Source of the DNA: Phoma sp. XZ068
Lineage: Eukaryota > Ascomycota > Dothideomycetes > Pleosporales > Didymellaceae
Length of the DNA stretch: 64,000 nucleotides
NCBI GenBank assembly: GCA_004835665.1
Contig: RBKR01000008.1
Coordinates: 930,001-994,000, forward strand
Direction: 5' to 3'
Every line of letters starts with the position of its first letter. Within the stretch, counting starts at the first letter, position 1. The translations under genes and the position numbers were made by a program. The notes beneath the pieces were generated by a model. It was not told the DNA's origin. It made no database searches and saw only the letters and a program-made list of their open reading frames with translations. Positions 8,352-19,718 of this stretch are shown in pieces.

Positions 8352-9803
8352 TCAATACGTAAACCTAAACCCCTCCGTCCCCTCCAACACCCTCTTCCCC
8401 CTCCTCTGCCGCCCATTCGCGCCGTAGAAATACAAACTAAACACCCCGACCACCCCAACAATCAACACATGACTCCCAATACTCACCCACACCGCCGTCT
8501 TATACCGCGGACTCTCGCTCTGCCTGACGATAAAACTGCCCGCAATCCCTCCCGCACCGTTACACGCCGTCACCGCCGCAGCCGTGAACACCCTCTTCCA
8601 CTGCCCCACCACATTATTCGCCTGATACGTTGCCATCGCCGCCCAATTCGCCACGTACGCTCCCGTAGCGAGATACGTGCCTACCAAGCGCACCGCGACA
8701 TTATCTGCGAACCCGAGCATTGCGAACCCCGCGATGAGCGTCGCGCAGTTGAATATTATGACGGGACCGCGGAGCTGGAATTTATCGCCTATGTAGGAGG
8801 AGAGGAGGGCGGGGATTACCGCGTAGTAGTATGGCGGTGCGGAAAGGAGGATAGATTGCCCGGTGTTGAAACCCATGCCGCCTTGCAGGATGATGGGGAG
8901 GAAGTACGACATACTCGTCGACACGAGGTTTTGGAGGAAATACAGGGTGCAGAAGCCGTAGATTTTGAGGTCCTTTGCATGTATTAATACTTTTTTCCAG
9001 GAGAAGGCGTCAGCGTGGCTGTCGCCCCGGTCGGATTGGATTCGTGCGCTGGCGATGCGGGATTCGGATTCAGATAGGAAGGCGAATGAGGTGTGTGCGG
9101 ATTCGGGGAAGTCGACCATCCACCAGTATGTTAGGATGCCGAGGAAGGCAGTGATGGCGCCTTGGACTATGAACATCCACTGCCAGCCTTTCAAGCCAGC
9201 GGCGCCATTGAGGCGGTTGAGACCGTAGTTGACGATGCTGCCTGTTGCGAGGACGGTGACTTCGCCGCTCTGCATGAGCGCGAAGCGCAGCTGTTGCTCG
9301 CGCCGGGTGTACCACACGCTGAGGAGATATGTGAGTCCGGGGTAGATGCCGGACATGGCAATGCCGAGCAAGATGCGCAGGGCGATCATCTGGCGCCATG
9401 TCTGCACGAAGGCGGTGCAGAGCGTGATGATGCCGAAGCAAACGGTGATGAAGGAGAACCAGATGCGGGGGCCAAACGTGCGAACGGCGATTGTAGACGG
9501 CAACTGGAAGGCGATGCTTGCGATTGTGAAGATGAAGATGGAGACGGAGTAGCGGTTGCCGACATCCAGTTCGAGATCGGAGAGCATGGTGGTTACGGAG
9601 GCGGACGAGATGACGCCGCTGTCCAGCAGATTGAGACTGCAGAGGATGCCGGCGATGCTGCATAAACGGAGGTCGACCTTAAGTCTAATACCATTCTTCC
9701 ACTTCTCTTCCAGGTCGTCTTGCGAGGAGAGGCTGGACGCATCGTCGCGGTGCACTTCATGAACCGACTCTGCGGGGGATTGGCTGGGCGCTCGTTTCGT
9801 CAT
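8352..9803 (-). CDS. MFS transporter, anion:cation symporter (Dal5/allantoate permease-like)
   Basis: This is a single-exon, 483-aa major facilitator with about 12 hydrophobic segments, probably in the plasma membrane. Features of the ACS (Dal5-like) subgroup are visible. The hydrophilic N-terminus runs into LRLCSIAGILCSLNLLDSGV (TM1). The motif IALRILLGIAMSGIYPGLTY, followed by LSVWYTRREQQLRFAL, matches the family's TM4-5 signature. Members move small organic anions such as allantoate, nicotinate, pantothenate or sugar acids; the substrate cannot be read from sequence. The LNLLDSGVISSA segment differs from the usual LD(R/K)xN(I/L)G signature at TM1, so its substrate may be atypical. The start at 9803 is the only sensible ATG. 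No cluster partner lies beside it. Confidence 0.88.
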   Translation of the reverse strand: MTKRAPSQSPAESVHEVHRDDASSLSSQDDLEEKWKNGIRLKVDLRLCSIAGILCSLNLLDSGVISSASVTTMLSDLELDVGNRYSVSIFIFTIASIAFQLPSTIAVRTFGPRIWFSFITVCFGIITLCTAFVQTWRQMIALRILLGIAMSGIYPGLTYLLSVWYTRREQQLRFALMQSGEVTVLATGSIVNYGLNRLNGAAGLKGWQWMFIVQGAITAFLGILTYWWMVDFPESAHTSFAFLSESESRIASARIQSDRGDSHADAFSWKKVLIHAKDLKIYGFCTLYFLQNLVSTSMSYFLPIILQGGMGFNTGQSILLSAPPYYYAVIPALLSSYIGDKFQLRGPVIIFNCATLIAGFAMLGFADNVAVRLVGTYLATGAYVANWAAMATYQANNVVGQWKRVFTAAAVTACNGAGGIAGSFIVRQSESPRYKTAVWVSIGSHVLIVGVVGVFSLYFYGANGRQRRGKRVLEGTEGFRFTY

Positions 9804-10579
9804 GGTGGTGATAATCTGGAGTGAGTGAAGACTGATCCGTCAAGACACTGATTCGTCTTTATGACTCTACAACCCGCCGTCTCGTAGGAAATTCTGATCC
9901 GTCTCTTTTGAACTTATCCGCAAACGTGACTCCTACTCACGTACTATACCCGCACTCACTAAATCACCTTCCTCAAATAATCAAAAATACCTTAACTCTA
10001 CCACACACGCAGGGCCCAACTACATATACCCAGACCCATCAGCACATGCATAGAAAAGCATGGAATCACGCTTATCCACCCCACCTGGTTGGTGTAACCG
10101 GCCGCCTTGCACGTCCGAGTTCGTAGATCCGAAGCCGGAACCGAGGCCCACTCCACTTTACAGCGGCTCCCGGAAGCACACCAGCATAGCGCCGAATTGG
10201 TCATCTCTGACTTGCAATTTTCACGCGGCTTACAAACGCGATGGGATTCCGCGCTGTGGGTCTGCGTACAGCTCACGCATTATGTTAGCATGTTTGCATG
10301 TTTATATGTTTGCATGTTTATATGTTTGCATGTTTATATGTTTGCATGTTTATATGTTTGCATGTATATGGCGGCGGTCGTGGAAATTGGTCATTCATTT
10401 CTTCGTTGGTGATATAGACAATATGTATGGAGCTAGCTTGAACCATGTGACGCGGGGAACGCTGCAAAGTCGTGATTGTTATACATGTGCGGCAAACTTC
10501 CAGAAGTTGCGAATTGGTAACGGATAGCGAAATACTCAGATATACTTGCGATCCTGAAAAGTCCAGCAATATTGTGTCT
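9804..10579. other. Intergenic region with a minisatellite
   Basis: This stretch is upstream of the transporter and downstream of the long F-box gene. Apart from the 16-bp tandem repeat at 10291-10370 I see nothing definite. A TGATAA GATA-type hexamer lies at 9809-9814, directly before the transporter start, but a single copy is weak evidence. Confidence 0.35.
10291..10370. repeat. 16-bp minisatellite, five copies
   Basis: The unit tgtttgcatgtttata occurs four times perfectly in tandem (10291-10354), followed by a fifth copy with small changes (10355-10370). Each unit is itself a near-duplicate of an 8-mer (tgtttgca/tgtttata). The unit is not a multiple of three, so ORFs across it are incidental. 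Confidence 0.95.
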
Positions 10580-13500
10580 CTACTCGGCAATACCCGGGGC
10601 GGGTGTGGCGACCTCAATCTTGACACCTACAGGAGGAGGCTCTAGGGCTTCGGTCTCAGGTTCAAGTACTGGCCGCCTGGGGTGTGGCCTTTCTCTCTCA
10701 TCTTCGTAGTAGACATACTCCTCCGGGCGGCTGTTGTATCTCTGGGGAGGTGGGCGCTCATACACGTATGGCTCATGATATGGCTCATACCGTGCCGGAC
10801 CAGGCTGACGGTAGTCGCCCATGTACGGTCGCGGTTGGCGGTAGTCGCCTCTCACACGTACGATTTCATACTCCGGCTGCGCATAGTCATCGTAGTACAC
10901 AGGCGGCGGTCCTCGAGCTTCATCATAGCGGTGGTAGCGTGGTGGGGAGAAGTGGTGGGCGCGGTCTTGGATAGAAACATAGTCGCGCGGTGCTGGACGG
11001 GAGGGTGGGAAGAAACGCTCCTCTGGGGACGCGTGGTCGACGCTGTGATCCCGTGAGTAAGTTGGTTCGTAGACGCGGTCTCGCTCGGTGGTGGGTTGAG
11101 GTGTCTCTGCTTCGTCGATACGGCGGCGTTGTTCTTCGTATCTGCTTCTTTGGGATCGCGTGATGCTCGGTGCTCTACCGTAGGGGTCATCCCGGGCGGC
11201 AACACTCATGTAGCGGTAGTAGCGTGACGGCATCCGGTGTTCATTCGGACGGTCTCTTCGGCGTTGAGGGGCAGGCCGGCGGGGAGGGCCTACGGAGTCA
11301 GGTGTAGGGATGTGTCGACCGTTTGGAGGAGCCTCATGTCGAGATTGATTTGAAACCGTGGACGGTGGAGGGAGCGGCGCAACAAGTGGCCGATTTAGGC
11401 CCTCGCCCTCGCTTGGGCCGGGTACACTTGGGGGCGGAGGAGAGTAACGAGAGCCATCATCGCCTTCATAAGCCGACACAGAAGGCTTCGAATCCGGCCG
11501 TGGGGGTGGTGCTTGATCGTCGCTTGCAGTAGGCTGCTCAGGGACAAACTCCTCCAGGAAACGGTCAGCGGCTGATTGTCCGTGAGGTCCACTAGCTTCC
11601 CGATGTCGACCTTCAGCTGGATGGTGGTATTCCGGGCGTTGGCCATCATCCTCAGCATACCTGACCTGGCGCAGGTGAGAGCTGTACTGTCGACTGTGGG
11701 CTCCTTCATGAGGGCGTGCGTAAACAATCTCCTCTGTTGGAGGGCCGTAGAAACGCTCAGACTCGCGGAAGCCAGTACGACGTCCAGAGTACTCATCGTA
11801 AACAGGAGCCGGGTGAAACATTCGAGGGCTGGGAGCATACTCCATATACTCTCGTTGGCGCGGGTAGCCGTCGTCCGGCTGCTCTCTGGCCAACTGAACA
11901 GTCTATTAGCTTGTGTGGTGAGTAGATTCATGGTACTTACATAGTATCGGTGTTCACCATAATAGCGCTCTGCTCGCTGCTCAGGTGGGCTCTCGCGGTG
12001 TGGACGCTTCCTGCTTCCTAGGCTTGAAGCTTGGGGTGCTCGCTCGGTAGCAGTCGAAGGCCGCTCCGGATTGTATTCATCGTCGGTGGGTTTACCTGGC
12101 CGCGGCGACTCGGTACGTGAAGTGCCATTGTTTGCTGGACCTACTCTATCCAGCCCAGTGCCTGGAGTACCACTTGCACGGTAGGCGTCTTTCGCAGGTC
12201 CAGATGAAACAGGTGAGGTCAATCCATCGTCTTCGATCTTGCCAATCGTTGGCAAGGGTAGGGGAAACAAGCTTGGGAAGGTGGTCGCAATCATGAGGAG
12301 CTTCTCGTCGTCCATACCTGGAGCGTGGATAAGCCCAGATATGAAGCGCTCGCTGGGTAGTTCGATCATGTCCTCTTTCCAGTCCAGAGCAGTCGGAGCC
12401 TGCCCATACCCAATGCCAGAAGGATTTACCACCATATGTTGGGAACGGAAGTGTTGGAACAAAGTCAAAACGGTGTACGTTCGCCTTTCCTCTGGCTTCG
12501 TGTAGTACGCGCCAGTAAGGTGGTGAGCAGACTGGAGCTGACAAGCCTTACACGACAGACCAGGTGCGTTCTTCAACGCCTTTGAGATCTCGTGGTTAGA
12601 GAGCGCACCAATAAAGTGGTTCAGATTTGGTTCATAATTGAACTCAATATGGAACTTTGAGATGACGCGATGTAACAAGACATAGATCCGGAGGCTATTA
12701 GGCAAGTCCTTGATACCGGAAGTCTGTTTCCACATGTCCTGGGCCAATCCAATGATGGTACTTACTTCCTTATCGAACGAGGCTGTACTATGGCTTGGGT
12801 CCTCGTTGCCGTTTGGTACAGGATCGGTGATGCCATGGGGTGGTGGATGCATACCAGGAGGCGGCGCCACGGCAGGGTTGATCAAAGCGGGAGATGGCAT
12901 GTACGAAGGATTACCTGGGTGAGGGCCGTAACCAGGGGGACCCATGGATTGGTATGGGTGTCCCTCTGCAGGGGCACCATAGACCTGCGAGTAGTCAAAT
13001 GGTACCTGAGGTGGAGCAAAGGGGCCATTGTAACCCGCATACTGATACGGGCCTGGACTCTGGGGCATGTGAGTTGGCATATGTGGGGTGGAGGTTCCTG
13101 CGCGCGAGAATCCACCATAGAAACCGCTGTAACCTGCTGCATTAGACGACGCGTGGGAAGCGTGTTTCACGGAGATAGGATCCGGGTGGAACGGTGTTTC
13201 CTCTGGCCACTCAGCTTCTCTCCAGGCAACGACAATGTTACCACTGCTAAAGGCGGTGGTATGCTTTGCTCCATAGTGCTGGACAACACCTTCGAACCCA
13301 TAGAGCCGGGTGTTGGTCTCACAGTCGGTGCCATGGCAAAGGAACAGCTCTCGACGAAACTGTTCTGTCAGTGGCTTGAGCTTATTATCATATACCCACT
13401 TCATATTCTCCAGCACCAAGTGCGGTTTGTGGTCTGAGGGTTCGTTTCCATGGGATGCGGGCAGCGAACCATTCATCTCCTCATAGTACGTTCGCCTCAC

Positions 13501-15222
13501 GTACACGAGGAGGTCCGCCGCGAACTTGGGACTGTTTTCGTAGGTAAGAGCCTTGCCATGGTCCCAGTCCCGATTGATGAAGTCGTCAGCGATGGCGCTG
13601 AGCCTGTCACGGATTGGTCGTTGGGATTCTTCCCATTCCCGATCCATGGCCTCCTTTGCTTCCTTGGAGTTAGCATCCTGGTGACGGCGATCTGTTGATT
13701 TTGTTGGAAGCAAGGCTACACGAGACACGTGGTCGGCTTCGGCTTGTTGGGCAGCAGGCAAGTTGGCGATTAGGCGCGGCTGCAAGACACTCCACGCATA
13801 GTCGTTCATTGGCTGAGAGATTTGGATAGCTGCCTTAAAAGCGTCCATGTGGCGCAATATGTTTGGAGCAATAGGTGGATTCATCTGCTGGCACCGGCGC
13901 TCAATGTCCATTTTCCGGGTGGCCTTGGCCTCATTGGCATCGTGGAGGTTCCTTTGCTGGTTTGGCTGAGCGCTTCCCGTGAGCACAGGCTGAGGAGTGA
14001 AGACATTTGGGGGGATTGTGGGAGGCCTTTGATGTGCGTAGTGGGTGTTTGGCGCTGCAGCTGTTAGGTTGGGCATTGGAGGGGTATTTGTGAAACGTCT
14101 GACACGGCCGCCATGCATGGCAGCGATAGAAACAGTTGAAGAGTACTTACTCGCGGGGACAGGTGCATGGATGACGGGGGAGACGGTTTGGTGCTTTGGG
14201 GATTTGGAGAGCTTGCGTGGCGCGGCTGCAGGGGAGCGCGCGATGGAGGGGACACGCTTTGGGTCCTTATATTTGGCACACCAGCGCTCCCACGTCTCCG
14301 CTACCTTCATACGCTGCTTTCCTCTTACATCAAGACCCTTGGCCCACTCCTCAGCTGCAGCAGGGCCAAGAGCGAGCGCATCGTTGAGTTCCTGTGTGAT
14401 GTCTTCAACATGCTTCTTGTAGTAGTATTTGCCGATTTCGACATTGGCAGGCGTTGTCGTCGTCTGCAGGGCGTAGGCAGGAATGTAGTGGAGGTCGTTT
14501 GTGAGAAGAGCAAACGGTAACGCAGGTCTGAGGGCCGAGGCGGCCGAGAAGAGAAGACTCGCATCCTGGTACTGTCAGCGGCTGAGGAGAAGGATACACG
14601 TACAACTCACTGTCTGGCACTGCTGCATCAGACAAGGCCCACATGCTCTGATGCCGAATGGCCAGATGGGGCGGACTCCCGCTTCAGCTGGACCTTGGTG
14701 CCATAGCTTCTCACCAGAAATGAAAGAATCAAGCTTGTTACAGAACTGACACCTCTTCGACCAGACCAGCTGCCACATGTGCAGCTCGGTGTGGCCGGGG
14801 AGGGGCTTGGGCGCATTGGAGTTATATGCATTGCGGGCAGAGGCCCACAGAGCTTCAGACTTTAGGAGATGCAGACAACCATGCTCTGGTTTGGACAGAG
14901 AGACGTGAGACACGTCTGTGAGATACGAATGAAAGGGTCGATTGACTTGCATCAACCGACCAAGGTCAGCAAGTGAACAGAAGGAAAAGATGTGCTGCCA
15001 CACGGCTGGTGGCAGGCGGGCGCAGTGTCGCAGCTGCGGGGTGACGGAAGGAGAGACATGTTTATCTAGCCGGCGCTTCTTGTCTGCGGCAGAAGAGAGC
15101 TCTTCTGCCTTGCGCTTTGAAGGTGATGCATCGTTTGGCACGAGGCCGGTGGGGGCATTGCGCGCCCCGTCAGGCTCGTAGAAATCGACCGACGACGCTA
15201 CACTCGACTCGCGCTCGTCCAT
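10580..15222 (-). CDS. Very long F-box protein with Tyr/Arg/Pro-rich disordered tail
   Basis: Three exons join in phase: 15222-14611, 14565-11941 and 11893-10580, giving about 1516 aa. Exon 1 holds an F-box-like segment (residues about 65-105, LPPAVWQHIFSFCSLADLGR then LMQVNRPFHSYL), so a role as substrate adaptor of an SCF-type ubiquitin ligase is plausible. Exon 1 ends with a Cys-rich part (SKRCQFCNKLD, CGPCLMQQCQ). Exon 2 begins ASLLFSAASALRPALPFALL and has conserved-looking helical and Cys/His segments (LFLCHGTDCETNTRLYGFEG, CKACQLQSAHHLTGAYY, VLTLFQHFRSQHM). Exon 3 is a long Arg/Tyr/Pro/Glu-rich tail. GTAAGT at 14150 could start an extra in-frame 90- or 96-nt intron (ending 14061 or 14055), removing about 30 residues. 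I cannot name the substrate. Confidence 0.78.
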
Positions 15223-15872
15223 GGCCGCGCTGCCTGCCTCGGGCGAAGCTCACAGGAGCTTCACCGACGATGCGCAAGTGGCTGCACACATGTGATGATG
15301 GGATGCGGAACTGGGCGTGGGCAGGGCCTCCCAGCCTGGGACCGGATGCGCGATGGTGGTGCGATGCGCAGAGGATGCTGCGCAGAGGATGCTGCGCAGG
15401 AGACAGCTGGTTGCGAGGTGTCGCTGGGGGCTGGGGTGTTGAGCAGCGCGGTGCAGGCGGAGCAGGCAGGTGTTGTGGGCAGTGGTCGGGTTGTCGAGGT
15501 GCTCCAGGTGTGCACGATGTGCAGGGGAGGCTCGCTCGCTCGTTCGACGGCTGGCAGCCAACCAGCAAGTGAGGCGTGGAGCTGCCTGAGCAGGGTCGAA
15601 GCTTGGGGGGCCCGGCTGCGTCGGCGCTGTGCCGGCCATGACGAAGGTGCTTGGCGGCGGGCCCGCCGTGCTGCGAGAGGCCGTGTCTGTCTACGTTGCC
15701 CGCTGTACACAACACACCTGCTCTACGTATACGCTGTCCCACACGAGCACTCTGCCGGCGCCGCTCAGACACACTGCGCACAGCGAGAGAGCACTACCAC
15801 CACGCCCGCTCTCCTCCACCGCCCCCCACCACCGCCTCCTCCTCACCGCACAGCTCCGCCAGCCCCTCCACC
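15223..15872. promoter_or_regulatory. Divergent promoter region, F-box gene / ABP1
   Basis: These 650 bp lie between two divergent starts. The part before ABP1 is C-rich with CCACC and CTCC runs. A short direct repeat (gcgcagaggatgct, twice) lies near 15366-15395. Long ORFs cross it in several frames on both strands, which reflects high GC rather than coding. Confidence 0.4.
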
Positions 15873-18645
15873 ATGGCCTCGCTCAACACCTCCACCAACG
15901 GGCCCAACATCACCCGCAGCTACCAGAACGTCGTCAACACCCCGCCGCCGTCGGGGCCGCAGACCCAGTCGCCCACGTACGGGCAGTGGGCCGTCTTCGC
16001 CGTGACGGCCCCGCTTGTCAGCGCCTTCCAGCAGGATGGCGGGAAAGAGAGCGTCTTGAAGGTGCAGAGCACTGGAGGTATGTCGACATGATCCGAGGGC
16101 AGTCAATTGCCGCTCAGGCGCGCGACGGACCTTCTGCATGCATTGGGCGCCTGTTGCGAGGCCGGTGCGGCAGCCCAACCAGGCAGCACACCGCCCTGCG
16201 GCGACGGCGACACGGGGTGCTTCTTTGCCAGCACGGTATGCTGACCAGTGCAGAGGGTGAATTGCTCGACCTGATAGACGAGTTCTCCGACGGCCGCATC
16301 CAGTTTGCCTTTGTCAAGGTCAAGGACCCCAACTCGTCGCTGCCCAAGAACGTCCTGATTGCCTGGGTATGCTTGGTCTAAGCTCCTCCCGGCACCACCT
16401 GCTAACCACGACTCAGTGCGGCGAAGGCGTTCCAGAGAGGACAAAAGGCTACTTTGGCAGCCATCTCGGTGTTGTTTCCAAGCTTCTCCACGTGCGATGC
16501 TCCCCCAGCATTGTCCAGCACCCGCTAACACGGCCCAGGGCTACCACGTCCAGGTCACCGCTCGCTCAGAAGCAGACCTTACCCCTGAAAGGATCATCCA
16601 GAAGGTGTCTGATGCGTCGGGCGCAAAGTACTCCGGCGGACCCAGCATTCCCTCGTCGGGCGGCCCTCCCCCTGTTGCTGCGAAGAAGCCTGTTTTCACA
16701 CCCACAACGGTCGGCGGTGGAGGCGCTGGTTTCAACCCACTAGGACGCTCGAGGGCACCTGCGCCAGGAGGAGGTGAAGATGCCGACGGCTGGGGTGCTG
16801 ACGCTCCAGAAGTCACCAGGTCGCAGCTGGAGAAGGTCGGGTCGGCCTACAAGCCCACCAAGGTCAACATGGCCGAGCTCACCAAGGGAAGAGACGACAC
16901 CACCGGTGCCTCGCGTACACAAAACGATCGTCCTGAAGTCGTAAGGGGTGCATACCAGCCGATAGGCAAGGTCGACATCGCAGCCATCAGGGCTCAGGCA
17001 AAGGAGCAGAAAGACGACAGACCTACCGTAGTCAAGGGCGCATACGAGCCTGTTGGAAAGGTCGATATTGCAGCCATTCGTGCCAAGGCTGCAGGCGCGC
17101 CGCCCTCTGGTCTTTCTCCAGCAGCGACCGGAGCATCCAACAATGATGACGAAGAGGAGAGACCGAAGTCGCTTGCAGAGCGCTCGTCAGCTTTCAGCGC
17201 CCAGCCTGAGCGCCTTACCAGCCTACCGAAGCCAAAGGTCGCCAACAAGTTTGCTGGAGCAAGTGCCTTTACAGGTACCAAGGCTCCTGCGCCAGGCGGA
17301 TTCACGGCTCCTAAGCCTGCCGCTTCCGCGCCTATCGGTACCGCGAGCAAGACGTTTGCAGACGAGGGGGGCAAGACCCCAGCGCAAATCTGGGCGGAGA
17401 AGAAGGCTGCCCGTGGAGAGAACGTCAACGCACCCGCTGCGACAACACCGATGCAGCCCCAGCAGAGTGGAGGCGGCGGATGGAAGAGCGGCTACGCTGG
17501 CAAGTCGTGGGCACCTGTCCAGACTACTCGCACCGGCCAGTCAGCTAGCAACCTCAGTGAACAACGTACCGGTGATGCCCAAGAACAGGAAGAGCCTGTT
17601 TCGCCGCCTGCTGGCGGTGTTGGCTCCCTCAAGGACCGCTTCGCGGGTGCTGCACCTATGGGGGCTCCAGGATCGCGAGCTGTCCCTGAACCTCAGGCTC
17701 CGAGCCCGCCAGCTCTGGACAACTCCAGCAAGCCGAATGCAGGCGCTAGAGGTGTCCCCATGCCTGGTCTGCCCAGCCGACCCAAGGAGCCAGAGTCGGA
17801 TGATGATGTGCCAGCAACGCAGCACCAGAACCTACCTTCCCCACCCCACCGACAGCGCAGCCCATCTCCTGAGCCTTCAGGCTCCCCGGTCCGCATTGCC
17901 ATGCCTGTCGCTCGTGGAAGAGAACCTGAGGAGCTTTCACCCGCTGAGGAGCAGCCCCCGGCCATGCCTAACCGCTCGCTGGCCCAGGCAGCTTCGAAAG
18001 CCCGGGATATCTCCCCAGAGCCCAAGGTCGAGGCAAAAGACCCCGCTCGTGGTGCTGGCGTCGCTGTTGCAGCAGGCACTTTCGGCGCTGCTGCAGTGGC
18101 CGGAGCCGCCGCTGGTGCAGCTCTCAGCTCTGGTCACGATGATGACGCTGGCGCTGGAAGCGGCAAGCGTGCCGTTATCCTCTACGACTACGAGAGGGCC
18201 GAAGACAACGAGGTCGAGCTCCATGAGGGTGATCATGTTACCGACATCGACATGGTTGATGAGGACTGGTGGATGGGTACCAACTCTCAGGGCGAGCGTG
18301 GTCTGTTCCCTGCCAACTACGTCGAGCTAGTGGAGGATGACGATGCAGGTGCCGCACCTCCACTGCCCTCGCACCCATCTGCTCAGGATGATGAGCCGGC
18401 TGCCCCTCAGGCTGGTGGTGGTTCGGGCCCTACCGCAACCGCAATCTACGACTACGAAGCTGCTGAGGATAACGAGCTTAGCTTCCCTGAGGGAGCCACA
18501 ATTACAGGAGTTGTAAGTCGTCCAGTTCAACGAACCAGTTTACAGCTAACAAATGCAGGAATTCCCTGACGAGGACTGGTGGCTCGGAAACTATAACGGC
18601 GCATCTGGCCTTTTCCCCGCCAACTACGTCCAGCTCGACGAGTAA
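15873..18645 (+). CDS. ABP1: Actin-binding protein Abp1 (ADF-H plus two SH3 domains)
   Basis: Abp1 links cortical actin patches to endocytosis and Arp2/3 activation. Five exons join in phase: 15873-16077, 16254-16366, 16417-16491, 16539-18512 and 18559-18645 (817 aa). The ADF-H domain spans roughly residues 1-135 (SPTYGQWAVFAVTAPLVSAF; GRIQFAFVKVKDPN; VLIAWCGEGVPERTKGYF). Two copies of a motif DRPxVVxGAYxPxGKVDIAA occur near 261 and 291. A Pro/Ala-rich middle follows, then SH3-1 (about 675-730, ALYDY-like ILYDYERAEDNE, DEDWWMG, GLFPANYVEL) and SH3-2 (about 762-816, IYDYEAAEDNELSF, DEDWWLG, GLFPANYVQL). The last intron splits SH3-2. Budding yeast Abp1 has one SH3; two are common in filamentous fungi. 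Confidence 0.95.
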
Positions 18646-18956
18646 AAAGAGGACATGCAAGCAGTCAGTACAGTCTAGTCTGATACGAATTATTGTAGTT
18701 GGACCCTCAAGATATGTAAAGAAAAGGTGAAGTTTGGTTCAGAGCCCACTTCAACCATAGCAAAATAACACTGAAGTCTGGTTCTATACTCATTTCCCCT
18801 CTTCTATCCGTGAATATGTTTATAAACAACAAGGCCTCCGCGTCGTCTGCACTTCATCGTCTCGTCAGTCCTGTCTTCTGATTAGCAGACTTGCAGCCGT
18901 CATCCTAGATCTTCCCATTCCACACCCTCCCTCTAGAATACCTGACTACCTCCACC
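18646..18956. other. Short intergenic region
   Basis: It holds the ABP1 3' flank and the upstream region of a same-strand gene. A CT-rich stretch lies just before the next start. Nothing else is recognised. Confidence 0.4.
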
Positions 18957-19718
18957 ATGGATTCCAGCATCGCAATAATCACTCTCATCCTATTCTGGAT
19001 CCTCCTAGTCTTCACACTGCACTTCGTAGCAACCCACCTCATATCGCAAAGCATCCACCTACACAGCACCAACACGGCTCTCCGCTCGCAAATCCAGCAT
19101 CTAGAGTCCCTCAACGCAGACCTAGCCCTCACCAACAACACCCTGCAGTCTAAAATCCAGCATCTCACAACCAGCAACGACTTACTCACCTCGGACATGG
19201 CATCCAACAACACCGCCCTGCACGCCCGGATCTCCACCGTAGAGAGCGAACATACTAATTCGGCAAACACACTGCATGCACTCACCGCCCAGCTCGCAGA
19301 TCAGCACGCTACAAACGCATCTCTTAGGGCGATAAACGAGAATCTAGCAGCGCACATGGACGGCGCGACCGCGAAGGCAGTCGAGTATGCCCACCGCGCG
19401 AGTGTGGCCGAGTACCAGTTTCATGTCGCAGAGGTGCAGCTTCGGGATGCGTATGAGCGGTTATTTGCTGCGGAGGAGAGGGTGGGGGAGTTAGAAGGGG
19501 AAGTCGTTGGGCTTGAGGGGGTGGTTGAGGAGGGGGAGGAGTTGCTTTCAGAGGCGCAGGGGATTATTGTTTTGATGAGGGGGGAGCGTGAGGGAGCTGG
19601 GCAGGAGGAGGTGGAGACTGAGGCTGAGAGCGAGAGTGAGAGTGAGGGGGAGACAGTGTGTGTGGACGAGGAGTTTGAGTTTGAGTTTGAGTTTGAGTCC
19701 GAGTACGAGTGCGTGTAG
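18957..19718 (+). CDS. Membrane-anchored coiled-coil protein with Phe/Glu-alternating tail
   Basis: I do not recognise a family. The 253-aa product has one strong hydrophobic segment at the very N-terminus (residues 4-28, SIAIITLILFWILLVFTLHF), acting as a signal anchor. A long region of predicted coiled coil follows to about residue 205, with repeats such as LRSQIQHLESLNADLAL and LQSKIQHLTTSNDLLT. The tail is acidic (EAESESESEGE) and ends with strictly alternating FEFEFEFESEYE. In DNA the tail is a run of GAGTTT units, so it may have grown by slippage. Codon use changes from C-rich third positions in the first half to G-rich in the second. The start at 18957 follows CCACC. The role is unknown; a membrane tether is the simplest guess. 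Confidence 0.7.
   Translation: MDSSIAIITLILFWILLVFTLHFVATHLISQSIHLHSTNTALRSQIQHLESLNADLALTNNTLQSKIQHLTTSNDLLTSDMASNNTALHARISTVESEHTNSANTLHALTAQLADQHATNASLRAINENLAAHMDGATAKAVEYAHRASVAEYQFHVAEVQLRDAYERLFAAEERVGELEGEVVGLEGVVEEGEELLSEAQGIIVLMRGEREGAGQEEVETEAESESESEGETVCVDEEFEFEFEFESEYECV

Noticed and set aside
9070..9665. Long open frames on both strands within the MFS transporter
   Set aside because: They have His/Arg- or Asp/Glu-rich shadow composition, while the transporter frame has about twelve membrane helices and family motifs.
15170..15781. Overlapping minus- and plus-strand ORFs of 130-240 codons between the F-box gene and ABP1
   Set aside because: All six frames are nearly open because of high GC. 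Composition is Arg/Pro/Ala with no motif, and the region must hold two promoters.
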